Shown here in pieces: positions 1 through 9,320 of a stretch of 64,000 bases of DNA. Numbering within the stretch: the first letter of the stretch is position 1; each line of letters begins with the position of its first letter. Origin of the DNA: Agapetus fuscipes (lineage: Eukaryota > Arthropoda > Insecta > Trichoptera > Glossosomatidae); NCBI GenBank assembly GCA_951799405.1, contig OX637335.1, positions 16,310,342 through 16,374,341 on the forward strand, written 5' to 3'. The translations under genes were made by a program, and so were the position numbers. The notes below the pieces were generated by a model. It was not told the origin of the DNA. It made no database searches and saw only the letters and a list, made by a program, of their open reading frames with translations.

Positions 1-75
1 CGTGTCTGCTTATAGGAATGCGTGTAATATGAATATTAAGTATAAAATATCTTTGCAACTTAGATTATAGATATA
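1..75 (+). repeat. Repeat D, 3' end only
   Basis: The window opens inside a D copy. It has the CGTGTCTGCTTATAGGAATG segment and the terminal ATCTTTGCAACTTAGATTATAG, as in the full copies at 19288-19535 and 52820-53080. The 5' half lies outside the window. Confidence 0.8.
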
Positions 76-135
76 GCATGGGTGACGTCACGTATCCTTA
101 TTTTGTTCTCAAAAGGATTGGATGGTTCGAGTATA

Positions 136-544
136 ACCTATTTATTTTCACTGGTAAGTTTATCAGACTTGGGTTTATCACTTATTTTTTTAAGTTTGGG
201 TGTACCTTCTTCCCAGGGGGCGAGTTTTAGGCTGGTTTTAGTGTCGCGCTGACAGCGCGCTGACCGTCAGCGCTGACCGTTCAAAATGTATGAACTTGTA
301 GGAAGCGTTTTAGAGTGGCGCGTAGCTGTCAGTGCGACAAGTTCATATATTTGGCTGTCAGCGCTGACGGTCAGCGCGTTGTCAGCGCGACACTAAAACC
401 AGCCTTAATTTCTTTTGCAGGCTGATTAAGCCATGCCGGTATTTTAATTTCGTGTTTGAAGTATACACCGAAAACGGGAAGTAATTTCTGGCACTATTGG
501 TGGGAATCCAAGCCTAGCGCTCTACCAACTAAGCTATTGACCGG
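136..544 (-). repeat. SINE-B, split by a MITE
   Basis: A minus-strand SINE-B. The tRNA-like head is at the right (rc of ccaactaagctattgaccgg), and the body runs left to the cctatttattttcactggtaag segment. It is interrupted by the MITE at 230-404. Joining the two sides across the MITE gives the normal order, ggggctggt..catttcttgtgaaggctgag, with mutations. The head retains a recognisable A box, but the B box is decayed. Confidence 0.75.
230..404. mobile_element. PIF/Harbinger-type MITE (175 bp)
   Basis: Inverted ends begin GGCTGGTTTTAGTGTCGCGC and match for about 47 bp with one or two mismatches. A 3-bp TTA duplication flanks the element (227-229 and 405-407). TTA target duplications and GGC-type ends are usual for PIF/Harbinger MITEs. 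The element is GC-rich with repeated GTCAGCGCTGAC blocks, so the whole unit can fold into one long hairpin. It has no coding capacity. Confidence 0.85.
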
Positions 545-732
545 AAATATGAAAACAATATATAACTTACTACTTGCCAGCTGTTCTAAACAACTTGTTT
601 ACTATCTCGATGGGAACAAACACGTAGTTTGGTACAGAATACAAACGTATTTTCTAGAAGGACCTTCCTCGTCGATGTCTTGTGTGTTCGCTGTTCAGCG
701 ATCTGCACTTGGATAGGAGCATGGCTAGAATC

Positions 733-868
733 TCAAGTATAAAACATTACGTTCAAATTCAAACATGCCATTTCAACAAAATTAGATATAAACTAAAACC
801 TTCACTAGAGGCGATGATTTAGTTTCTAATCATTTTTTCGTGAACGCATTGGTTGAGTTGAAACGTTA
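733..868. repeat. Hairpin F copy
   Basis: Hairpin F consensus across the window: arm 1 reads AAGTATAAAAC..AACCG..GCGTTTTAC, then TGTATGAAAACTAAA, then a centre like CTCACTAGAGGCGCTGTTTTAG. Arm 2 is the reverse complement of arm 1. Here the centre ttcactagaggcgatgatttag and the outer tataaaacatt / gttgagttgaaacgtt segments are visible. It behaves as a small palindromic MITE-like unit. Confidence 0.55.
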
Positions 869-1049
869 AGTTATATAATTGAGTTATATAGAACCAAATG
901 TGGCAATCCAGGTTTTTTTTCTGAAAGGCATCTAATGCATGAAAATCATTTTCTCATTATTTCTATACATTTATCTTATTTTTGATAAAAAATGATACAT
1001 TGCTGTTTTTGGTTATGTACGACTAAATAAAGTACAGATTTCTTAAAAT

Positions 1050-1165
1050 TTTACAAAAATGACAGGAAACTAAATCGCTCACTAGAGGCGCTGTTTTAGT
1101 TTCGATATATATATTGAAAACTTTATGGCTGACTTGAAATTGAAGGTTTTATACATGAGGTACAG
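1050..1165. repeat. Hairpin F copy
   Basis: The centre reads cgctcactagaggcgctgtt, flanked by complementary gaaactaaat / tagtttcgat arms. The outer arms are eroded. Confidence 0.55.
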
Positions 1166-1342
1166 ATAGTCTTGTTAAACCAGGGTTTCCAAGTTTTGTG
1201 TGAGGACCCGAGATAACGAGTATCTGATGGTATCCACGACCATTTGCCAGTCAAATATTGCGGCTTAATGACTGGTCGCCAAGTAACGACATCTCTGTAT
1301 TATAGAGTAAAGTTTTTGTTGTATAAAAAAGCACGGGATGTA

Positions 1343-1592
1343 ATTAAATCTAATCTAAGTTGCAAGGATATGTAACATTGAGGATTCACATTATATGCAT
1401 TCTCACAAGCAGACACGTACAAGTTCGCGCTTGCACATGCTACAACACCTACAACATAAAAACCCAATTCTGAAATGGACATACACCCTTCAACTCTTGC
1501 CGTCCTTTACTGAAACAGGGGAGACATTGGCAAAGGGAACCATTTATTACAGCATGGGTGGTCAGCCGCATACCAACCTATAAGTCAAGGAA
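1343..1592 (-). repeat. Repeat D, near full length
   Basis: A minus-strand D copy from the taatctaatctaagttgcaa end (3') to cataccaacctataagtcaag (5'). Internal landmarks include ctgaaacaggggagacattg and gtgagaatgcatataatgtg (rc), so it spans the full element. Confidence 0.8.
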
Positions 1593-2290
1593 TGACCTCC
1601 AGTGAGCGTAAATTGCAACGCGAGCTTGCACACATTTTTACATCCACGACATTTGAGATTAAACTCGGAATACTTTTCATTTTAAATTTTAATCAAATCC
1701 GAGAAGACGTCCAACGTACATGCTGAGCTTAACTCTCGCAAACAAAACTAATTAAACATGTTTTTCGGATTTGCTTATTCTGCGAGAATTTGCTCAATTA
1801 TTTTCGCGCTCACGGAGCGACATTTGCACCAGAACAAAATAAGATTCTGCTCAGCAAGTCATGCACTTCCCGCGCTAACGTCTCTAACATTTGTTCCGCT
1901 CGCCGACACAACTGCTAAGCTCTACGCCAGAATCTCGGACTATGGGATATAACGAAGAATTCTCACATTTAGAATTGTACAAATCGAACTCGAACAATAC
2001 AAATCAATATCAAATACAAATTATACAAGTACCTAACATCTGTTTACTTCTAGAGAGACTTCACAGGCTTTCTTATTAACTCTCACAGACAAACAACTAC
2101 ATTCAACTACTGCAACAACAATAAATTCGGGGATAAACGCGAAAAGACGTGTCACTTAATGTGCAGGTTATTTACATTTGGATGTATAGATTGTCAACAA
2201 AATATTGCAGCCAATGGGCTAGTTTTTTTTTTTTTATCTTTTGTTATAGATGATCAACATAGGTTAACTTGCAAATTTTCCCTTTTTTTG
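1593..2290. other. Non-coding, no gene seen
   Basis: Mixed-composition sequence with a few short frames (1758-1952, 1891-2079). None has a recognisable domain or plausible splice context. Confidence 0.4.
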
Positions 2291-2375
2291 AAATTATATC
2301 TAATCTAATCTAATCTAATCTAAGCCTATCTTATCTTATCCTATAATAAGCCTATATAATCTAATCTAATCTAAG
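2291..2375. repeat. (TCTAA)n microsatellite
   Basis: Two runs of ATCTA/TCTAA pentamers separated by tcttatcttatcctataataag. The same pentamer forms the 3' tail of many D copies, so this is probably an orphan D tail. It is TTAGA on the other strand, not the insect telomere unit TTAGG. Confidence 0.75.
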
Positions 2376-2446
2376 ATATCATCACCATGTTTCATTTTAC
2401 TCTTGTTGTTGTGTAGAAATAAGGGTTGAAAGCAATTCTGTACGCC

Positions 2447-2560
2447 TAGTATAAAACGTTGCGAAAATTGAAATAATGTAAAGAAACTAAATCTCTCTCT
2501 AGGAGTGCCGTCATCTATTCCATGCATTTATGATTTACGCAATCTTTTCTTCTCGGAATC
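2447..2560. repeat. Hairpin F copy, decayed
   Basis: Contains tagtataaaacgttgcg, a tctctctctaggagtgccg centre and the atttatgatttacgcaatc arm. Similarity to the family is partial. Confidence 0.4.
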
Positions 2561-2654
2561 TTGTGAGGCATGGATTTGTTGTTGACTCGTTGATTGATTA
2601 TATTTGACCGGTAAGGGTTTTTGGAATCGGACCAGAAACAAATTAATCATAGTA

Positions 2655-2800
2655 ATTGTAACTGTTACTCTGTCGCCATTCCGCTAGGGATGGCCAGAGC
2701 CTCTGCAGAGCTGCCTCCATTTTTCCCTATCCTGACATACCTTTTTCAATTCATTCATATCCATCACCTTTTCCATGCATGCATGACGTTGACTGAGGTA
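2655..2800 (-). pseudogene. Non-LTR retrotransposon RT C-terminal tail
   Basis: On the minus strand this matches the tail seen at 27600-27905 and 18985-19178: the CMKKVM-type segment followed by the acidic/basic region that ends near CNSDRV. Only the last part is left and it is frameshifted. The region is shared with 34565-34790 and 41600-41890. Confidence 0.6.
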
Positions 2801-2991
2801 GAAACAAACGTAAACTCTTGTATCTATTTCCACGCAACAGTTTTTTTTTCAAATATCTATCGTTGCTAATAAGCTATATTTTTAATGAGATTCAGTTGCT
2901 GTAAGACCAGTTGAAATTTATAACTCGTCTAAATATATTCCTTGAATTACAGGTTGGTATAAGGCTGACCCATTCTGAAAAAAATGGTTCA

Positions 2992-3149
2992 ATTTATAAT
3001 TTTTTGAATGAATCCAAACAAAACACTGTTAATTTTCACAATAAAATTTATTTAAAAAGATTAAAATCTTTAAAACAAATTACAAACGTTTTCGACCTAG
3101 TAGGTCATCATCAGGTATGATTACAGTAAAAAAATAAATATAAATATAT
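2992..3149 (-). mobile_element. 158-bp insertion with 12-bp target duplication
   Basis: The insert is flanked by AAAAATGGTTCA at 2980-2991 and 3150-3161, and lies inside a D element whose uninterrupted form is known from other copies. It is AT-rich, has no coding capacity, and carries a hammerhead-like motif on the minus strand (3081-3117). A long duplication plus a hammerhead motif fits a non-autonomous Penelope-like or retrozyme-like element. The class is inferred. Confidence 0.65.
3081..3117 (-). ncRNA. Hammerhead-ribozyme-like motif
   Basis: On the minus strand: TAC, then CTGATGA, a T, a stem GACC..GGTC, GAAA, a short helix AACGTTT, then GTA. TAC and GTA pair as helix I. The conserved core (CUGANGA and GAAA) is intact. 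An extra U precedes helix II, and helix III is minimal. Cleavage would be after UUU. Confidence 0.5.
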
Positions 3150-3374
3150 AAAAATGGTTCACTGTGTTTTGTTTTTTTTTTCACTTTGTTTTTTTTTGTT
3201 TATGATCATTTGAGGTTTTATTTAATTTGTAAGTGCACATTCAGCATTTGTAAGCGTGAACTTACACGTGTATGTTTGTGGGCATGCATTTGATATGAGC
3301 TTAGATTAATGATATATCTTTGCAACTTAGATTATAAATTACAGATATTATTCTTCTGAATATGAAATGACTAA

Positions 3375-3545
3375 AAGGCTTATGTGAGGCTGGCCCCCCA
3401 TGATGTAGATACTCTGTTTTCTTTTACCAATGCCACCCCAGTTTCAGGGAAAGTCGGTAGGAGTTGCAAGGTTTATGTTTATGTGAGATTTGGTTTATTT
3501 TTTATGTACACACATGCAGCAAGCGTAAGCGCGAACTTACTTGTC
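3375..3545 (+). repeat. Repeat D, 3'-truncated
   Basis: Runs from a decayed ggcttatgtgaggctgg through ccccagtttcagggaaagtc and gcgcgaacttac, then stops abruptly where the LINE tail begins. Confidence 0.7.
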
Positions 3546-3599
3546 TTTTTTTCCTCGCGACACGGCAATGTCAGCGAGAGTGGAATGGTTCGAAAAAGA

Positions 3600-3975
3600 A
3601 CATTCTGTATTATTTTTTCCCCTCCTCCGTCGAGAAGCGCTTGGCTGCAAAGTGGCTTGTCTCGAACCTCTTTACCAGCCAGTTTTTTACTGGATACGGA
3701 AACTTTAAAGCCAAACTACACCAGCTGGGTATCCCATCCATCCTATCAGCAGAGTGCCCTTGCGGCGCCAGCTCCCAGGACGTGCCTCACATATTATGGC
3801 ACTGTCCATTGCGACACTCTGATCGGGTTGCGCTCCTTGCTGCAGTACGGCCGGCGACTGACCCAGTCGTTACGCAGACTTTGTTGCTACCAAATACAAT
3901 CTCTCCACCATTGAGCAAATTTGTGCATTCTCTTGCTAAGCTGCATCCGCAGCGGATTCACAGTAATCCTGTCCT
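3600..3975 (+). pseudogene. Non-LTR retrotransposon C-terminal fragment with CCHC-like motif
   Basis: In the frame starting at 3464 the translation has FFTGYGNFKAKLHQLGI, then ECPCG, then DVPHILWHCP. The pattern TGHG..F..YLH..G, C-x-CG, E/DT-x-EH-x4-CP is typical of the region after the RT (and RNase H) domain in R1-, I- and Jockey-type LINEs. There is no RT or endonuclease domain nearby, so this is a 5'-truncated remnant. The codons upstream belong to a D repeat. Confidence 0.7.
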
Positions 3976-4945
3976 TAGTCTTCTTCTTATTGTTTTTATT
4001 ATGTTATTCATGCTACCCGTGATCTAGCAACAATCCCACAATGAATACCACCCGAGGTATATTATTAGCTTCAGTAACATCGAACCACTTACCTTCAGAG
4101 TCATGGGCACGCCGCTGATCTGAAGGTTCTTGTTTTGTCAAGCCTTGTGGCCTCTTGCACGGGAAGGCCTCTTGCCACTTCAGAAAATATTTAACCTTTA
4201 TTTTTTGTATGTCCAACTTGATCATTGAGTTTCAGATGAAAAACCTTACGACCTTAACTTAACACAGCAACCTGAAATCTCACATGAAACATAATGTGGT
4301 ATATTTTCAGAGTAAAGAAAATTATGGCCGCCTTCCTGAGAGGAAATGTTTGAGCTAAATCGAATATCTAAAAGGAAAGTTTTCCGTCGGCCGTAATTGA
4401 GAGCTTGAGGTCGTCCCCGGTCTAACTGTGGCCATCGGAAATACGTAAAAAGCGACGAAATGATTTGTCGAGAAGTTTTTGACCGACAAAAAGCGCTCGC
4501 GAGATGTGGAAAAATACGCACAGACGGGATGGAGGGTGGTGCTTGTGACAAAGGAATATGCCCCGATATAAAGAATGTACTAAATTTATTGTCTAAGACC
4601 CGCAAATTTTATTGAACTACGATGGCAAATAAAGTAGAACAAATCAATAGAGAGACTTATGTATGAAACTGTGTACAATTATTTTATTAGAGCTTCATCA
4701 TATTTATTACCATTAATAATGTTAAAAAATTAACACCAAATTTTTTTTTTACGAATTGATTTATCTCCTCAAGCGCTTTCAATATTATCACACAATTATC
4801 TTGATATCAAACTTCACAGGAACTACTTAAAGAATATTGAACGTGTTTTCTGGATTACAGTCCATAGGGAACAAACACACACACCTATTTCGTTTTTATG
4901 ATGTAAGATATATATACTTTGATTGACTTTTATTGCAACAGTCAC
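3976..4945. other. Non-coding, no gene seen
   Basis: The minus-strand open frames at 4013-4225 and 4246-4605 have no recognisable domain. Around 4746-4800 there is a gaattgatttatctcctc / aagcgctttcaat segment that recurs at 50445-50525. Confidence 0.4.
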
Positions 4946-4986
4946 TGCTCCTGAGGATGCCTTTTTGAGGCGAAAATGTTCGAGCA
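4946..4986 (+). ncRNA. Hammerhead-ribozyme-like motif
   Basis: Order: TGCTC, CTGAGGA, T, GCCT-ttttg-AGGC (helix II), GAAAATGTTC, GAGCA. The first and last blocks pair perfectly over 5 bp (helix I). GAA plus A-A/U-U with a 2-nt loop gives a minimal helix III, and cleavage would follow UUC. This is the best-paired example in the window. The host element cannot be delimited. Confidence 0.55.
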
Positions 4987-5448
4987 AATAGCTATGCTTT
5001 GTCTAAATATAAGGTGTAATGTTTCTTCATAATGTATTCCAGATTTTAGCGTTGACGTTATTATTCCTTAACGCTTATTGTGCTACACATAATTGTGTGT
5101 GGGTGTACAAAAGTTAAATTTGAATATTAAACATGTAAAGTAAAAGCGAAACTTTCCGCGACGAAATTCGTAATCTATCGATTAAAACTTTTGCTGGATC
5201 TGCTGATATATCGTATAATCATCCAGAAATCTGTTGTGTGGAAATAGAGATTTGTAGAAGATCAGTACTTAGTTCCCAAGAATAAATCTTTGCGGGTGTA
5301 CACGGCTTTGAATGAATTTAGATGAGAGCTAAATGAAGGCACTGTAACGTCTTTCAGGCCTTAAAACTGCCACAATCAATATTTATTACTTTTTATTTCT
5401 TCAACCAAATTCTTCTTTTACACTATGGTAATTCAGTAAACTAAGTCT

Positions 5449-5695
5449 GGTCAATAGTTCAGTTGGTAGAATGCTTCCATTCCACGCCGAGAGCAAGGTT
5501 TCGATCCCCACCGAGGGTGTCATAAATGATTTCCCGCTGCGGTGTTTATTTCAAAACCAAAATAAATACCGGAAAGGTGTATACTCACAAGAAATGAGAA
5601 CCAGCCCCTGCAGAAGCTGAGATCCCTTCGGGGATAACGCAGGTACGAAGTTACACTATAATGTGAACCTTAGTTGCGTTGCGATAGACTCCTAC
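5449..5695 (+). repeat. SINE-B with internal deletion
   Basis: The tRNA-like head includes atagttcagttggtagaatg (A box) and tttcgatccccaccgaggg (B box), then the gtgtttatttcaaaaccaaaa body. The middle, between agaagctga and cccttcggggataacgc, is missing. The 3' end is gaagttacactataatgtg. Confidence 0.8.
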
Positions 5696-5784
5696 TGAGT
5701 GACTTAGTTGTTTTTTCGATTTACGGAATTGAAGGGAGTTTACACAATGCTTTATACTCTGGGAACTGATATGTTCTCGGTGGA

Positions 5785-5904
5785 ACGGGATAATATATTT
5801 ATATTCCAAATGTGCTCTTCGCTGGGTTGAAAAATTCATAAACCTTTACCAAAGACCGGTCACTGAAAGGTCCATCCAGCCTTACAGCAGTTGCGCAAGC
5901 CCAT
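5785..5904 (+). repeat. SINE-A, middle part
   Basis: Body segment from aatatatttatattccaaatg through ctcttcgctgggttgaaaaa and accaaagaccggtcactg. The head is missing. The copy breaks at 5904 and resumes near 6086. Confidence 0.75.
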
Positions 5905-6085
5905 CCTCATACCCGTTCCGTTTGTACACTTTCATCCGGGGAAGCGTATCACAGAACGCTCATGCAAAGCTATAACTTTATTTAGCGGCGGAAGGCCTTC
6001 CCGATGGTCGTGACCCGACCCAGCAGTGATTCTAGATCTACCTGTTTGTCCACTAGAGAAAAAAGGCAAATACCGAAGTTACAGC
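5905..6085. other. Unidentified segment inside SINE-A
   Basis: Contains catccggggaagcgtatcac, agaacgctcatgcaaag and ggaaggccttccc, which recur in altered form at 53250-53330. It interrupts the SINE-A. The nature of this shared segment is unknown. Confidence 0.4.
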
Positions 6086-6225
6086 CTTACAGCAACTGGG
6101 TCTTACTTGAGAATTGGCGCTTTCTTCAGCGACGACCAAGCTCGCAGAGTGCTTTTGAGATGTGATACACACAAAAACCGCGCTCACCAAATAAATCATC
6201 CTAATATTATTATTATTATTAACAC
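6086..6225 (+). repeat. SINE-A, 3' part and tail
   Basis: Has ccttacagcaactgggtctt, gagaattggcgctttctt, agcgacgaccaagctcgcag, and ends caaataaatcatcctaatat plus ATT repeats. This is the standard SINE-A tail. Confidence 0.85.
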
Positions 6226-6586
6226 TAGACTACGGATCGGTCCAAAATGGTTGAGTTAAGTAAACGTAAAGCTTTGTAGTTGCGGTATGGAGGGGCGTGC
6301 GGGTATCCGCAGTTATGAATAAAGTAAACTCGTTAAAGTAATCTTTGATCCGCCGGGTGAATGGAGGAATTACCAGCAGAACCATGGCTGAGCGGGGAAC
6401 TAATAGATTAAGTTACATTATGTCGTGACCCAGAGGACGGGGATCTTCAAAAGCAGCTGAGAGTTTGGTGGCGGGACCCCAACTCGGGTCAGGGACTTGA
6501 TTTCGTTGTTGTAGAACCCAAAAGTTAATGTTGTAATTACAGAGAATAGTAGGATTATTACAGTTTTCTAGTCAGCCTATAAAAAT
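6226..6586. other. Non-coding, GC-richer patch
   Basis: 6350-6500 is more GC-rich than its surroundings (gatccgccgggtgaatgg, gtggcgggaccccaactcgg) and ends tgttgtagaacccaaaag. This could be a decayed LTR or retroelement piece, but no domain or boundary can be shown. Confidence 0.3.
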
Positions 6587-6829
6587 GCTACCCTTAGTAC
6601 GAGTGGCAAAACTTGAGTAAAGTAAAGTTTACGGAAAGTATTAAAGAGTGATTTTCCCCAAAATCTGCCGTTTTTGTTTCTTACACTTTATGGTCTTAGC
6701 TAAAGAGTTACAGTGATGAAGAAAATCAAGTTCAAACAAACAAAAACGGCAGATTTTGAGGAAAACCACCCTTTGATACTTTCCGTAAACTTAACTTTAC
6801 TTAAGTTTTGCAACTCGTACTCAGGGTAC
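6587..6829. mobile_element. MITE-like long inverted repeat (243 bp)
   Basis: The arms (about 6587-6680 and 6739-6829) are complementary over roughly 90 bp. Each contains AGTACGAGT, AAACTTGAGTAAAGT, TTTACGGAAAGTAT, CAAAATCTGCCGTTTTTGTTT or the reverse complement. About 55 bp separates the arms. No clear target duplication is seen. The shape fits a non-autonomous DNA transposon. Confidence 0.7.
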
Positions 6830-7690
6830 AGTATGAAAAACGCGTATTCCTTATTATTACTCCCTATTATTGCTACCTAAATACAGACTGAGCACTACAT
6901 GTCGTTTATATTTATTTTTATCATTTTTATGTTTTTTTTTGGAATTAAAAAAAATCAACAGTTTGTAGAAAATGTCAACGTTTATACATTATTATGTAGT
7001 ATAGTATCATAAATTCTTTTTAGTACAAATTGAAAATATAGCAGTCCAGCTCACGTTTTTCTGCACAAAAAACATCTACGTGATTCTCGTGACAATTTTA
7101 TTTGTATCTTTCTGAAGCGACATATCTCTACAGATTTTATAGTTTTTCCAAATCAATGTCGTCTATTGGTCAAATCTCGGACAAATTCTGCGGTATAGTA
7201 AAGCTTTTTTTTGTATCTAGAGAAAAAAAAAACAAATGATAAATGTAAATACAAACATGAAAGAAATATTATAATTTTTCTTCATAAAAATAAATTGGAA
7301 AGAATATTGCGTATACCTACTAAATATAATCGCACGGAGACGTAAAAAATAAATTGGGGAAAAAGTGAGGTTAGCAATTGTCCTATGGTAACATTTAAAA
7401 AATGATACCAGCCACAAAAAAATGTTCCTTATAAATGATAGGTATTGATTTATTTAAATTAAAACTAACTACGTTTTAATTTTCGTTTCTTCACACTAAA
7501 TTTGTGCAAAGATATACGAGTATCACGTAAAGATTGAGATTTTATAAGTTCTTAGCTCGGATTGTATACAATGTGATTCTTACCACCCCTCCATTTTAAG
7601 GTTATCATTGAATCAAATGGTAGATAAGACAAACAAGCACTGTGGAGACGATGTATAGATGATGGGGAGATAATGTATTCTTATTCTTTT
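6830..7690. other. Non-coding, very AT-rich
   Basis: Long A/T runs and no domain-bearing frame. The minus-strand frame at 7217-7417 is low-complexity Phe/Tyr sequence and is rejected as coding. Confidence 0.45.
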
Positions 7691-7700
7691 CGTGCCACTT

Positions 7701-7994
7701 CTATCGAAGATCGGCGATCACCATGGCTATTTTGACTTTAGATGCTGCGGCTCCAAACAGGAACTTGGTGCTTCTACCGAACCACTGTCGCAGGTTTTTC
7801 AGCCACGATGTCCTTCGGCGTCCCTGAGATCTGCTCCCTTCAATCTTACCCTGTATGATAAGATGAAGGAGACGGAATTTTTCATTTCTCAAAATGTGAC
7901 CGAAGTACATCAGTTTTCTCTGCTTAATGGTTGTCAGAAGCTCCGTTGTAGTGCGCATTTGCTGGAGATCCGAAGCATTTTTCGGTAGAGACAC
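7701..7994 (-). pseudogene. Non-LTR retrotransposon RT C-terminal tail
   Basis: The 97-codon frame contains KQRKLMYFGHILRNEKFRLL, GKIEGSRSQGRRRTSWLKNL, then RQWFG. The pattern kRKLxYFGHixRN...GKIEGkRxxGRRRxSWLkNLR is the conserved end of many insect LINE polymerases. It has a natural stop and no upstream RT domain, so it is a 5'-truncated copy. Confidence 0.8.
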
Positions 7995-8402
7995 ATCTCA
8001 GACGCTTCATAGTGTATATTTTCGTTTAAATACTTTCTAGTCCACAAATATCACCAGTCAATGGTGGTAACTAACCATTAAGATAAGAACTTTAAAAAAT
8101 ATTTTTTATTGTTTACAACTAAGATTAAATTAAATTTTCCTCCGTCTTTGTCTAACGTTAGTTCGTGTAGTTATGTTTATGTGAACCGCTGGCCGACATT
8201 TATATTATTTTAATTTGAATATTATTACTGCGGTGGGCCCCATCCATTTTCAGCATCCTTGGGTTGTGTTAGGATGTGATGCGGGGTAGGGCAGAGGTCC
8301 TAAAACGTTTTCACCAGTTTTTCAATTTTCATTTTGGCGTCTGAAAATTTTGTACATCGTCAAGCGACATTATAATTTTGTCTATACCATTTTTTATTTA
8401 AA
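7995..8402. other. Non-coding, no gene seen
   Basis: AT-rich with no repeat I can assign. Confidence 0.4.
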
Positions 8403-8711
8403 GAAATCCTGTGCGGGAGACTCCCTAGATTCTAAAGACTCAATGGGGTCTATGCCACTTGTTGTAGTGCCGCAGAGGTGTACGAGCTTGGTCGTCGCTA
8501 CAAAGCGCCAATACTCAAGCAATACCCAGTTGCTGTAAGGCTGGATGGACCTTTGGTGACCGGTCATTGGTAAAGGTTTATGAATTGTTCAACCCAGCGA
8601 AGAGCAAATTTGAAAATATAAATGGTATATTTTTTGTGCTTCGCCGGGATTCGAACCCACAACCTTCTCATTCAGAGTCCGCAGTGTTACCACTGAGCTA
8701 CGGACCGTTTT
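8403..8711 (-). repeat. SINE-A with alternative 3' tail
   Basis: The head (right end) has rc of gggattcgaacccacaacc and ccactgagctacggaccg. The body is standard up to ggtcgtcgctac. Instead of the TAATATTATT tail it continues into gtgccgcagaggtgtacgag, gacttgttgtagt-type sequence and ctgtgcgggagactccctag. The same join occurs at 61053-61372. Confidence 0.8.
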
Positions 8712-8884
8712 TTTTTAAGTGAGACCAATATTTATTTATATTTTTAATTGATTATGTGTAGGGACTGGAAAATAGTGGTGTTATTTTTTGGGAAATTCGC
8801 GTTATTTTTTTGTGAAATTCGCGTTATTTTTGATCGAAAACAGGGAAATTCGCGTTATTTTTCATGATAAACGGGGAGACTTGG

Positions 8885-9320
8885 TGTAATATTTAGGGTT
8901 GATTTGATCAAAATTTAGGTTTATATAATTGCAACACAAAAGATATTACTAATATTTACAATTTATTATATAAACAACAATATGTACCTTCAAAAACAAT
9001 GAATAGACAACATCTGAATCCATACGAGTACCTAACTTACAAAAAATCATTGATTGAAAAAAAGTATTAATATAATATTTCAATGACACTCCGAATACAC
9101 TGCAATAACCTTTTAAAATATCCCTTTATTCAATTTTTGTGCATTTAGTCTCTAGATGAGGGTTATCTATTTTTTCAAGGGATGTTTGCTTTTATGAAAG
9201 CCTCAAGTTGTGCTCTTGGCTAATCCAGCAACAGCTTCACTCCTTGAAGTATTTTCCTTTATTGATGTCACGATTCAAGTCTGCTTGGATGATCCAGGAC
9301 AGTAAACAAAAAAAAAAATT
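8885..9320. other. AT-rich interior of the hAT-like unit
   Basis: No domain-bearing frame. It may be the eroded internal part of the original transposon. Nothing further can be assigned. Confidence 0.4.

Larger units (their letters stand above)
545..1342. other. Non-coding, no gene seen
   Basis: AT-rich sequence holding two decayed hairpin F copies (listed separately). The small open frame at 456-716 starts inside the SINE-B and has no recognisable domain. Nothing else is supported. Confidence 0.5.
2938..3345 (+). repeat. Repeat D interrupted by an insertion
   Basis: The left part (2938-2991) has aggttggtataaggctgacc. The right part (3150-3345) continues through ggttcac, gatcatttgagg, gcatttgtaagcg and cttagattata. 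The break is at aaaaatggttca, which is present on both sides. The D copy therefore received the 158-bp insert described next. Confidence 0.8.

Noticed and set aside
227..407. CpG-rich promoter island
   Set aside because: The GC-richness is fully explained by the inverted arms of the MITE at 230-404.
2291..2375. Telomeric repeat
   Set aside because: The unit is TCTAA/TTAGA, not TTAGG, and it equals the tail of repeat D.
3384..3914. 176-codon frame over the LINE fragment
   Set aside because: The TGYG/CxCG/HxxxxCP motif lies in the other frame (3464-4027); this one is a shadow.
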